NCBI GenBank assembly: GCA_963741355.1
Contig: CAVUIG010000010.1
Span: 17,876-81,875 of the forward strand
DNA: 64,000 nucleotides
DNA from: CAIWHR01 sp963741355
GTDB lineage: Bacteria > Pseudomonadota > Gammaproteobacteria > Burkholderiales > Casimicrobiaceae
Reading direction: 5' to 3'
Shown piece after piece: positions 1 through 7,920 of this stretch. Made by a program: the position numbers and the translations under genes. How positions within the stretch are numbered: position 1 is the stretch's first letter; every line of letters begins with the position of its first letter. The notes below the pieces were generated by a model. That model was not told the origin of the DNA, made no database searches, and saw only the letters and a list, made by a program, of their open reading frames with translations.

Positions 1-85
1 GGCGCGTGCCGAGGAAGTGACGCGGCGGCGGAAACGCGACGGGCGGCCCGAAGCCGCCCGCTGTGTCTGCGATTGCGTCCGCGAA

Positions 86-965
86 TCAGACGACGCCGTA
101 TTTCGCGAACCACGCGAGCATTCGCTTCCAGCCGTCCTCGGCATCCGCCTTCCGATAGTTGTCGGGCCGGAAATCCGCGTGAAAGCCGTGGCCGGCGTCC
201 GGATACATGACGAGCTCCGCCGGCGTGCCCTGCGCTTTCAGCGCCGCGAAGAATTTCTCGACCTGCGCCGCCGGGACGCCGGCGTCCTTCGCGCCGTAGA
301 GCCCGAGCACGGGCGACTTGATCTCGCCCACGAGATCCATCGCCGTCTTCGGCGTGTACTCGTTGACGGTCCCGCCGACGGGGCCGTACCACGACACGAC
401 GGCCTTGAGCTTGTGGTTGGACGCGGCGTAGATGAGCGGCGTGCGTCCACCGCGGCAGAATCCGGTGATCCCCAGTCGCGCCAGATCCGCCTTGGAATCC
501 GTGCGCGCGAATTCGACGGTCGCGTCGTAATCGGAGACGAGCTCGCTGTCGTACTTGGTGTTCACGATCGGCATGATCTCGGCCATCGTCGTGATCTTCG
601 TCAGGTCGGCCTTGCGCGTGTAGAGATCGGGCACGATCGCGTAGTACCCCGCCTTGGCAAGCCGGCGGCAGACGTCCTTCATGTAGTGATTGAGGCCGAA
701 GATCTCGGCGGCGACCAGCACCACCGGGAACGGCCCGCCCTTGGCCGGCATCGCGCGGTAGCCGCGCAGATTCCCGGTCGGGGTCGGGATCGACACGTCG
801 TCCGCGGCGAGCCCCTCGGAATCGGTGTTGATCTCCTGCGCCGACGCCGGCCGCAGACAACGCGAGCGCCGCGCTCGCGCCCAGCGCCGTCCAGATGAAA
901 TCGCGGCGGTCGAAATCCTTCTCGGGCAGCATGCCCTTCACGTCCTGTTCGAGATCGAGTGACAC
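86..965 (-). CDS. Tat-exported dienelactone hydrolase family protein, one frame break near the start
   Basis: Alpha/beta hydrolase of the dienelactone hydrolase (carboxymethylenebutenolidase) family. The Cys-Asp-His triad is visible: GFCRGG nucleophile motif, Asp in YGAKDAG, His in DAGHGFH. The uninterrupted frame begins only at 796, but upstream DNA in another frame encodes a good N-terminus: GTG at 965 with GAGGAG before it, then DRRDFIWTALGAS, a twin-arginine signal. Removing one base near 847 joins the two with an ASA-QEI cleavage site. The full protein (about 292 aa) is therefore probably periplasmic. The substrate cannot be told from sequence. The break is most likely a sequencing error, because both halves are well conserved. 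A GC-rich hairpin follows the stop at about 45-62. Confidence 0.8.
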
Positions 966-1065
966 GATGGCCTCCTCAAGCGTTGCGCCAAACCGGCATA
1001 TGAAGCGGTGGATCCTGCAAGCGGCCGCACGGCGGATTTCCGGCGCGCCGAACGGGAACGCCGGG

Positions 1066-2340
1066 TCAGCCCTCGTGCACCACCTGACCTGAGACCAGCG
1101 TGCAGCGAACGCGCCCGACGAGCTCCAGGCCGAGGAACGGCGTGTTCTTGCCCTGGCTCGCGAGCGCGGACGGCACGACGGTCCAGCTCTCGTGCGGATC
1201 GAAGATGCAGACATCGGCCGCCTGCCCCGGGGCGAGATGCCCGGCGTCGATGCCGAGAATCGCCGCCGGCCGGGTGGTGATCCGGGCCAGCGCATCCGAC
1301 AGCGTCACCTTGCTCTCCGCAGCCCATTTGAGCGTGAGCGGCAGCAGAAGTTCGAGCCCGGTCGCGCCCGGCTCCGCCTCGGCGAACGGCACCTGCTTCG
1401 CGTCATCATCGACCGGCGCGTGATCCGAGCACACGGCGTCGATGGTGCCGTCCGCGAGCCCGGCGCGGAGCGCGGCACGGTCGCGCGTGCCGCGCAACGG
1501 CGGCACGAGGCGGCACAGCGCGTCGAACCAGCCGACGTCGTTGTCGCACAGGTGCAGGTGATGCACGGCGACATCGCAGGTGACCGCGAGTCCGCTCTTC
1601 TTCGCCGCGGCGACCATGGCGACGCCGTCGGCGGTCGACAGCCGGCATACGTGCACGCTCGCCCCGGTTTCGCGGACCAGCGCGAAGATCGCGGCGAGCG
1701 CGATCGTCTCGGCGGAGGCCGGAATCGCGGCCAGCCCCAGCCGCGTCGCGACTTCGCCGTCGTGCGCGACGCCGCCCTTGCCCAGATGCGGGTCCTGCGG
1801 GCGCAGCCACACCCGATAGCCGAACGTCGACGCGTATTGCATCGCGCGAAGCAGCACCTGCGTGTCGGCCAGCGCCGCCTCCGACTGCGAGAATGCGACG
1901 CAGCCCGCCTCGGCGAGCTCGCCCATCTCGGTCAGCTCCGTGCCCCGCAAACCGACCGTGAGCGCGCCGACCGGATGCACGTGCGCCAGATTGAGCGAGC
2001 GAGCGCGATGCTTCAGCATTTCCACGAGGCCCGGCTCGTCGAGCGGCGGATCGGTGTCCGGCGGGCAGGCGAGGCTCGTGACGCCGCCGGCCACCGCGGC
2101 CCGCATTTCCGACTCGAGCGTGGCCTTGTACTCGAAGCCCGGCTCGCGCAATCGCGCGGCGAGATCGACTAAGCCCGGCGCGACGATCTGCCCCTTCGCG
2201 TCGATGGTGCGGGTCGCGCTCCAGCCGGACGGCGCCGCGCCGACGGCCGCGACCTTGCCCGCCGAAATGTAGAGCGTCGCGACCTTGTCGACGCCGTTCT
2301 TCGGATCGACGATGCGGCCGTTCCTGATCTCGATCTTCAC
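1066..2340 (-). CDS. pyrC': Dihydroorotase-like protein PyrC' (non-catalytic ATCase partner)
   Basis: Amidohydrolase-fold dihydroorotase homologue of 424 aa, GTG start one base after the pyrB stop, so translationally coupled to it. The metal-binding signature of active dihydroorotases (DxHxHxREPG) reads DLAARLREPG here: both histidines are gone. This is the hallmark of PyrC', the inactive dihydroorotase that in Pseudomonas and relatives is a structural partner of aspartate carbamoyltransferase. The later SDHAP motif is kept. The role is inferred to be assembly or regulation of a PyrB-PyrC' complex in pyrimidine synthesis. A separate active pyrC should exist elsewhere in the genome; none is in this window. 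Confidence 0.88.
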   Translation of the reverse strand: MKIEIRNGRIVDPKNGVDKVATLYISAGKVAAVGAAPSGWSATRTIDAKGQIVAPGLVDLAARLREPGFEYKATLESEMRAAVAGGVTSLACPPDTDPPLDEPGLVEMLKHRARSLNLAHVHPVGALTVGLRGTELTEMGELAEAGCVAFSQSEAALADTQVLLRAMQYASTFGYRVWLRPQDPHLGKGGVAHDGEVATRLGLAAIPASAETIALAAIFALVRETGASVHVCRLSTADGVAMVAAAKKSGLAVTCDVAVHHLHLCDNDVGWFDALCRLVPPLRGTRDRAALRAGLADGTIDAVCSDHAPVDDDAKQVPFAEAEPGATGLELLLPLTLKWAAESKVTLSDALARITTRPAAILGIDAGHLAPGQAADVCIFDPHESWTVVPSALASQGKNTPFLGLELVGRVRCTLVSGQVVHEG

Positions 2341-2341
2341 G

Positions 2342-3301
2342 TCAGCCGCCCGCGAGCATGCTCATGACGGCCATCCGCACCGCGATGCCGAACGTGACCT
2401 GCGGCAGGATCACCGACCGGGCGCCGTCGGCGACCGCCGAATCGATCTCGACGCCGCGGTTCATCGGACCCGGGTGCATCACGATCGCATCGGGCTTCGC
2501 GAGCGCCAGCTTCTCCTGCGTGAGCCCGTAGTGCTTGAAGTATTCGCCCGCCGAGGGCAAGAGCGCGCCCGTCATCCGCTCGTTCTGCAGCCGCAGCATC
2601 ACGATGACGTCGCAGCCGGCGAGACCCGCGCGCATGTCGTGATGCACGCGCACGCCCATCGCGGCCACCGCGGTCGGCAGCAGCGTCTTCGGGCCGATGA
2701 CCCGCACTTCCGGCGTGCCGAGCGTCGTGAGGCCGTGGATCAGCGAGCGCGCGACGCGCGAATGGAGAACGTCGCCGACGATCGCCACCGTGAGCCGGCG
2801 GAAGTCGTGCTTGTAGTGGCGGATCGTGAAAAGGTCGAGCAGCCCCTGCGTCGGGTGGGCGTGGCGGCCGTCGCCGGCGTTGATGACGTGGACGTGGCTG
2901 CGGCCGGTGCGGTTGAGATGCGCGGCGATGAGGTGCGGCGCGCCGGACTCGGCGTGGCGCACGACGAACATGTCGGCGTTCATCGCCGTCAGGTTGTCGA
3001 CGGTGTCGAGCAGCGTCTCGCCCTTGCTCGTCGACGACGCCCCGATGTTGAGGTTGATCACGTCGGCGGACAGCCGCTTCGCGGCAATCTCGAACGTCGT
3101 GCGCGTGCGCGTCGAATTCTCGAAGAAGAGGTTGAACACCGAGCGCCCGCGCAGGAGCGGCACTTTCTTCACCTCGCGCTCGGAGATCGACGCGAAGGGG
3201 ACGGCGGCGTCGAGGATGCGGACGATCACCTCCGCCGGCAGGCCTTCCAGCGTGAGCAGGTGGACGAGGCGCCCGTCGGCGTCGAGCTGGGGATTACGCA
3301 T
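2342..3301 (-). CDS. pyrB: Aspartate carbamoyltransferase catalytic subunit
   Basis: Second committed step of pyrimidine synthesis: carbamoyl phosphate plus aspartate gives carbamoyl aspartate. The protein is 319 aa. The carbamoyl-phosphate loop STRTRTTFE lies near residue 60 and HPTQGLLD is in the middle of the protein; both are diagnostic. The start chosen is ATG 3301 (MRNPQLDADG), which overlaps the pyrR stop by 8 bp; the longer open frame upstream is only pyrR read in another frame. Order yqgE-yqgF-pyrR-pyrB-pyrC' on one strand with overlaps indicates a single operon. Confidence 0.95.
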   Translation of the reverse strand: MRNPQLDADGRLVHLLTLEGLPAEVIVRILDAAVPFASISEREVKKVPLLRGRSVFNLFFENSTRTRTTFEIAAKRLSADVINLNIGASSTSKGETLLDTVDNLTAMNADMFVVRHAESGAPHLIAAHLNRTGRSHVHVINAGDGRHAHPTQGLLDLFTIRHYKHDFRRLTVAIVGDVLHSRVARSLIHGLTTLGTPEVRVIGPKTLLPTAVAAMGVRVHHDMRAGLAGCDVIVMLRLQNERMTGALLPSAGEYFKHYGLTQEKLALAKPDAIVMHPGPMNRGVEIDSAVADGARSVILPQVTFGIAVRMAVMSMLAGG

Positions 3302-3818
3302 CGGCCGCTCCGCTCGCGCTCGCTTCGGTGCCGAACGACAGCGTGCCGTCGTCCGCCCTCGCGAGCACCAGCGAAAGGCGTTCCGCCACCGCGAGCCGCG
3401 CCCCGGCATAGGTGGGCTCGATCGGGAGCTCGCGGCCGCCGCGGTCGACCAGTACGGCGAGCTCGATGCGCGCGGGCCGGCCGTAGTCGAACAGCTCGTT
3501 GATCGCGGCGCGCACGCTGCGTCCCGTGTAGAGCACGTCGTCGACCAGCACGATCGTCGCGCCGTCCACGGTGAACGGGATCTCGGTGCGCTTCAGCGCG
3601 GGCTTCAAGCCGGTGCGGTTGAAATCGTCGCGGTAGAACGACACGTCGATGTACCCGAGGTCGTGCTCGCCGGGAAGAATCTGTGCGAGGCGCTGCGCGA
3701 TCCACGCGCCGCCGGAATAGATGCCGACGAACTTCGCGTCGAACGCGACGGCGCCGCGCATCCGCTCGGCGAGCTCGGTGAGCGTCGATTCGGCGTCAGG
3801 GAGCTGCATTCGCGTCAT
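3294..3818 (-). CDS. pyrR: Bifunctional pyr operon regulator / uracil phosphoribosyltransferase PyrR
   Basis: Phosphoribosyltransferase-fold protein of about 174 aa. The PRPP-binding loop VLVDDVLYTGRSVRAA is complete, and DVSFYRDDF is typical of PyrR. In Gram-positive bacteria PyrR attenuates pyr transcription. In proteobacteria its regulatory role is less certain, though it keeps this position before pyrB. The likely start is ATG 3818 (MTRMQL) or ATG 3809; either overlaps the end of yqgF (3796), giving tight coupling. I saw no clear attenuator in the window. Confidence 0.9.
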   Translation of the reverse strand: MTRMQLPDAESTLTELAERMRGAVAFDAKFVGIYSGGAWIAQRLAQILPGEHDLGYIDVSFYRDDFNRTGLKPALKRTEIPFTVDGATIVLVDDVLYTGRSVRAAINELFDYGRPARIELAVLVDRGGRELPIEPTYAGARLAVAERLSLVLARADDGTLSFGTEASASGAADA

Positions 3819-4248
3819 CGCCCTGGCGCTCGCGGTCGAACCACGCCTGAAGAATCTGCTGCGCGGCAACGGCGTCGCGCGCCGCCTTGCGCGCTTCGGG
3901 CCGCGTGCCCGCGATTGCCGCGAGCGCCGCCGTCGCGGCGCGCGTCGAGTAGCGCTCGTCCGCGCGCGCCACGGGAATTGCGAACCGGCCTTCGAGTTGC
4001 CGCGCGAATTTCTCGGCGGACGCCGTCATCGCATGCGTCGTGCCATCGGCATGGACCGGCCGGCCGACGACGAGCGTCCCGGGCTGCCATTGCGCAATCA
4101 GCTCGGCGATCGCCGCGAAGCGCGCCGCGGCGGTCGCGCCGTCGATGGTCTCCAGCGGATGCGCGATCCTGATGAGCGTGTTGCCCACGGCCACGCCGAT
4201 CCTGCGCGTGCCGAAATCGAAGGCGAGGATCGTGCTCTCCCTCGCCAT
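3796..4248 (-). CDS. yqgF: YqgF/RuvX family nuclease (16S rRNA 5' processing, Holliday junction resolvase-like)
   Basis: RNase H-fold protein of about 150 aa. DFGTRRIGVAVG near the N-terminus carries the first catalytic Asp, and ADERYSTRAA provides the second acidic motif. YqgF is an essential conserved protein linked to maturation of the 16S rRNA 5' end. ATG 4248 (MARESTI) is preferred; a TTG 15 bp upstream (4263) would also be open and would sit closer to the yqgE stop. It lies between yqgE and pyrR as in many beta- and gammaproteobacteria. Confidence 0.92.
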   Translation of the reverse strand: MARESTILAFDFGTRRIGVAVGNTLIRIAHPLETIDGATAAARFAAIAELIAQWQPGTLVVGRPVHADGTTHAMTASAEKFARQLEGRFAIPVARADERYSTRAATAALAAIAGTRPEARKAARDAVAAQQILQAWFDRERQGDDANAAP

Positions 4249-4266
4249 CGGCTCGGCAGCCAAGCG

Positions 4267-4833
4267 TCACGCGTGCCCGACGGCGTCGGACAGCCGTGAG
4301 AAGTCGATGCCGAGGAGGCGCATTGCCGCGGGAAGGCGCGCGTCGGCCGGCGTCTCGAACAGGACGTCCGGGTCGGCGGCGACGGTGAGCCAGGCGTTCT
4401 GCGCGATCTCGTGCTCGAGCTGCCCCGCCGACCACCCCGCGTAGCCCAGCGATACCAGCACGTCCTTGGGGCCCTGGCCCCGGCCCACGGCCTCGAGGAC
4501 GTCCTTCGACGTCGTGAGCCCGAGGTCGTCCTTGACGGCCAGCGTCGACTGCCAGTTGCCGAGCGGCCGGTGCAGCACGAAGCCGCGGTCGACCTGGACC
4601 GGACCGCCGAAATGCACGGGCGTGCCGCGCAGCCGCGCCGCCGTCAGCGGGACCTCGATCTGCTCCAGCAGCGAGGCCAGCATCATGTCGGTCGGCTTGT
4701 TGACGACGATGCCGAGCGCGCCGTCCTTGTTGTGCTCGCACACGTAGGTGAGGGTGTGAGCGAAATTCGGATCGGCCATCGCGGGCATCGCGATGAGGAA
4801 GTGATCCGTGAAGTTGGCGGTGGCACCGGCCAT
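4267..4833 (-). CDS. yqgE: YqgE/AlgH family protein
   Basis: Cytosolic protein of 188 aa, full length for the UPF0301 (YqgE/AlgH) family. Family features include NFTDHFLIAMPAM at the N-terminus, GALGIVVNKP and FGGPV. The biochemical function is not firmly established. ATG 4833 matches the conserved family start; the longer open frame upstream has no similarity. This is the first gene of the yqgE-yqgF-pyr operon, and its promoter should lie in 4834-4985, between it and the divergent BON gene. Confidence 0.93.
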   Translation of the reverse strand: MAGATANFTDHFLIAMPAMADPNFAHTLTYVCEHNKDGALGIVVNKPTDMMLASLLEQIEVPLTAARLRGTPVHFGGPVQVDRGFVLHRPLGNWQSTLAVKDDLGLTTSKDVLEAVGRGQGPKDVLVSLGYAGWSAGQLEHEIAQNAWLTVAADPDVLFETPADARLPAAMRLLGIDFSRLSDAVGHA

Positions 4834-4985
4834 GGACCGAATTGTAAACGCCGCGCCCTCCCGGCACAATTCGCCTCCCAGCGGGCGTGCGTCCGCCCCG
4901 GACGGACGGCGGCGGCGCGGGGGTCGGCGCGGGCAATCCGCCCGATCCCGCGCGCGGTGCGCCCGCGACCGGCACGGAGCGAAGG

Positions 4986-5525
4986 ATGACCGAAGCATGG
5001 GCTTGCCGCCGGCCCGGCCCGCGGGCCGCGCGCAAGGTTGTTCAAATGGCCGTGGCGATCCTCGCTGCATGGGCGTGCCCGGTCACGGCGCAGCGCGCGC
5101 CGGCCGGCGAGATGATCCAGCTCGATCCGTTCGCGCAGGCGTCGAGCGGATTTCCGGGCTGTGCGGCCACGCCGCCGCCGCTCCTCACGCTCGAGCAGTC
5201 GCGCATCGTCGCACACGAGCGCGCCGAACGCGGCACGCGCTGCGCGATGGAGGGGACGTGCGAGCCCGGCGGCGCCTACCGCCGCGACGGCGAAGTCAAC
5301 GAGAGAGTGCGCGCGGCCATCGCGGCCGCGCCGAAATTCGCGAACACGTCGCTTTGGCTGACCACGACACGCAAGTGGGTCACCGTGTCGGGCTGCGTGC
5401 GCACGGCCGCGCAGCGGCGGGCACTCGTCGAATTCGTGAAAGCGCAGCCCGGCGTCGAGCGGGTGTTCGACGAGATGCGCGTCGGCACCAAGGCGACCAA
5501 TTGCGATAGGTGTTGTGCCTATTGA
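4986..5525 (+). CDS. Exported BON-domain protein
   Basis: Protein of 179 aa starting at ATG 4986, with GGAG about 10 bp upstream. A signal peptide is visible: basic residues, then VVQMAVAILAAWACPVTAQ ending around residue 35. The C-terminal half carries a BON-like fold: a charged helix (RVRAAIAAAP), a beta pair (LWLTTTRKWVTVSGCV) and QRRALVEFVKAQPGVERV. BON domains are found on periplasmic or envelope proteins that bind membranes or peptidoglycan. Several cysteines in the mature part, including a C-terminal DRCCAY, could form disulfides. No operon partner on this strand. Confidence 0.7.
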   Translation: MTEAWACRRPGPRAARKVVQMAVAILAAWACPVTAQRAPAGEMIQLDPFAQASSGFPGCAATPPPLLTLEQSRIVAHERAERGTRCAMEGTCEPGGAYRRDGEVNERVRAAIAAAPKFANTSLWLTTTRKWVTVSGCVRTAAQRRALVEFVKAQPGVERVFDEMRVGTKATNCDRCCAY

Positions 5526-5543
5526 GGCCGATAAGCGCGGCAG

Positions 5544-5695
5544 GAAGCCATCTCAAAAACGTCGCGAGCAGCCCCGAGCGCTCTGCGAAGGCCCGCAGCG
5601 AGCCCCGAGATAGTATTCAGGCGTACAGCGAGGGGCGAGCGAGGACACGAAAAAACAAAGCGATCGGGGCGCGCAGTAGTTTTGGAGATGGCTTC
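5544..5695. repeat. MITE-like palindromic intergenic element
   Basis: An inverted repeat brackets this intergenic DNA: GAAGCCATCTCAAAA at 5544-5558 against TTTTGGAGATGGCTTC at 5680-5695, one base gap. The right arm touches the stop codon of the EF-G-like gene. Between the arms is a core (about 5590-5640) resembling the element at 19.4-19.7 kb: GCGAGCCCCGAGAT, a short AT-rich stretch, then GCGAGGGGCGAGC. It has no coding capacity. It may double as a transcription end for the gene on the minus strand. Confidence 0.6.
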
Positions 5696-7746
5696 TATTC
5701 TTCTTCGACGCGGCGCGACTTCTTGTACTCTTCCTTCAGCTGCTGCTGCAGGTTCGGCGGCGCCTGCTCGTAGCGCGCGAGCTCCATCGACCACGAGCCA
5801 TGGCCGCCGGTCACGGACTTCAGCCGCGCCGAATAGCCCTCGAGCTCCACGAGCGGCGCGAGGCCGTTGATCACGATGATCCCGGGCTGCAGGCCCGTCG
5901 TCCCGGTGACCTGGCCGCGCCGCGACGAGAGATCGCCGGCGATATCGCCGGTGTTGGATTCGGGGCAGATCACTTCGACGTTGACAATCGGCTCCAGCAC
6001 GATCGGGCGCGCCTTCTCCACCGCATCGAGGAACGCCTTGCGCCCCGCCGAGACAAACGCGACTTCCTTCGAGTCGACCGGATGGTGCTTGCCGTCGTAC
6101 ACGACGACGCGCACGTCCTGCATCGGGAATCCGGCGATCGCGCCCGTCGCGAGCACCTGCTCGACACCCTTCTGCACCGCCGGCATGAATTGGTGCGGGA
6201 TCACGCCGCCCTTGGTGCTGTCGACGAACTCGAAGCCCGCGCCGCGCCCGAGCGGCTCGACGCGCAGCGAAACCTCGCCGAACTGGCCCGCGCCGCCGGT
6301 CTGCTTCTTGTGCCGGTGAAAGCCCTCGGCCTGCGCGGTGATCGTCTCGCGGTACGGAATGCGCGGCGGGCGCGTCTCGATCTCGAGCTTGAACTGCGCC
6401 GCCATCCGCTCGAGGATCGAGCGCAGGTGCAGCTCACCCAGCGCGCGCAGGACCGTCTCGTTGGTCGAGGCGTCGTGCTCGATCACGAGCGTCGGATCCT
6501 CGGCGAGCATGCGGTGCAGCACGTCGGAAATCCGCTGCTCGTCGCCCCGCTTCTTCGGCGTGATCGCGACGCCGTGCATCGGCACTGGGAATTCGAGCGG
6601 CCGCATCCGGATCTCGTCCTCATCGTGTGAGTCGTGCAGCACGGCGTCGAAGACGATCTCATCGACCTTGGCGACGGCGACGATGTCGCCCGGCACGGCA
6701 CGGTCGATCTCGACGTTCTTGGCGCCCTGCAGCAGGAAGAGATGCCCGACCTTGAACGGCTTCCTGCTCTCGCCGATGAAGAGCTGTGTGTCCTTGGTCA
6801 CCGTGCCCTGATGGACGCGGAACACGCCGAGCTTGCCGACGAACGGGTCGACGACGACCTTGAAAACGTGCGCCAGCACGTGCTTCTTCGGATCGGGCTC
6901 GGAGTGGAATTCGCTTGCCCCGTCACCCGCTCCCTTGTAGAAGAGCGGCGGGTTGCCTTCGGCCGGGTTGGGTGCGAGCTTCACCAGCACGTCCATCAGC
7001 TCGGCGACGCCGGCGCCGGTCTTCGCCGACACGAAGCACACCGGGACGAGGTGGCCCTCGCGCAGCGCCTTCTCGAACGGCGCGTGCAGCTGGTCCGGCG
7101 CGATCTCGCCCTGCTCGAGGTAGAGCGACATCAGCTCCTCGTCGACCTCGACGACCTGGTCGACCAGCGCGCGATGCGCCTCCGCGACCGACGAGAAATC
7201 GGATTCGCCGTCGGGATTGAAGAAACAGTCGACGACGCGCTTGCCGCCGCCGGCGGGCAGGTTGATCGGCAGGCATTCGCGGCCGAACGCGGACTGGATC
7301 GAGGCGAGGACCTTCGGCAGGTCGATGTTCTCGGCGTCGATCTTGTTGACGATCACGATCCGGCACAGGCGCCGCTTCGCCGCCCAGTCCATCATCCGGG
7401 ACGCGATCATCTCGACGCCCGTCTGCGCGCTGACGACGACGGCCGCCGTCTCCACGGCATCCAGCGCGCCGATCGACTGCCCGAGAAAATCCGCGAATCC
7501 CGGCGTGTCGATGAGGTGGATGCGCGTGTCCGGCGTGTCGATGTGGACGATGGACGCCCGCAGCGAGTGCTGCCAGGTCTTCTCCATCGGGTCGAAGTCG
7601 GTGACCGTCGTGCCGCGCTCGACGACGCCGGCCTCCTTGATCGCGCCGGATTTGAGCAGCAGCGACTCGGTCAGCGTCGTCTTGCCGGAGCCGCCCTGCC
7701 CCACGAGTGCGACGGTACGAAGGTTCTGCGTGGCATAGCTCGGCAT
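5695..7746 (-). CDS. Elongation factor G-like translational GTPase
   Basis: EF-G homologue of 683 aa. G1 is GQGGSGKTTLTE, G3 is DTPGFADF, G4 is NKID. The C-terminal EF-G domains III-V are complete, including the domain IV segment HHPVDSKEVAFVSAGRKAF. It differs from canonical FusA: short insertions are missing and it stands alone rather than in a str operon (rpsL-rpsG-fusA-tuf). This places it with the FusA-like/EF-G2 paralogues whose role is unsettled (alternative translocation, recycling or stress). ATG 7746 (MPSYATQN) has AGAGG 9 bp upstream; an in-frame GTG at 7755 is less likely. Region 7747-7920 is intergenic with nothing else evident. Confidence 0.88.
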   Translation of the reverse strand: MPSYATQNLRTVALVGQGGSGKTTLTESLLLKSGAIKEAGVVERGTTVTDFDPMEKTWQHSLRASIVHIDTPDTRIHLIDTPGFADFLGQSIGALDAVETAAVVVSAQTGVEMIASRMMDWAAKRRLCRIVIVNKIDAENIDLPKVLASIQSAFGRECLPINLPAGGGKRVVDCFFNPDGESDFSSVAEAHRALVDQVVEVDEELMSLYLEQGEIAPDQLHAPFEKALREGHLVPVCFVSAKTGAGVAELMDVLVKLAPNPAEGNPPLFYKGAGDGASEFHSEPDPKKHVLAHVFKVVVDPFVGKLGVFRVHQGTVTKDTQLFIGESRKPFKVGHLFLLQGAKNVEIDRAVPGDIVAVAKVDEIVFDAVLHDSHDEDEIRMRPLEFPVPMHGVAITPKKRGDEQRISDVLHRMLAEDPTLVIEHDASTNETVLRALGELHLRSILERMAAQFKLEIETRPPRIPYRETITAQAEGFHRHKKQTGGAGQFGEVSLRVEPLGRGAGFEFVDSTKGGVIPHQFMPAVQKGVEQVLATGAIAGFPMQDVRVVVYDGKHHPVDSKEVAFVSAGRKAFLDAVEKARPIVLEPIVNVEVICPESNTGDIAGDLSSRRGQVTGTTGLQPGIIVINGLAPLVELEGYSARLKSVTGGHGSWSMELARYEQAPPNLQQQLKEEYKKSRRVEEE

Positions 7747-7920
7747 GCGACCCACCTCTCGATTTCGCGACAGGGAGATTATACCGCCGCCGCTGCGAGG
7801 GCTCGCTTGCCGAAGATCGTCGGGACGTCGCGGAGGACAGCACGGGCGCGCCGCGGCAAAGAGATGCGGCCGGGGTGACCGGCCGCGCAGACTCGAAGGG
7901 GACCGCGCGTGCGGTCTGGT

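Noticed and set aside
17..898. Long plus-strand open frame opposite the dienelactone hydrolase
   Set aside because: Arg-rich composition without motifs; the minus strand has the catalytic triad.
4834..5070. Upstream extension of yqgE
   Set aside because: The extra codons are Arg/Pro-rich and unlike the family, whose start corresponds to ATG 4833.
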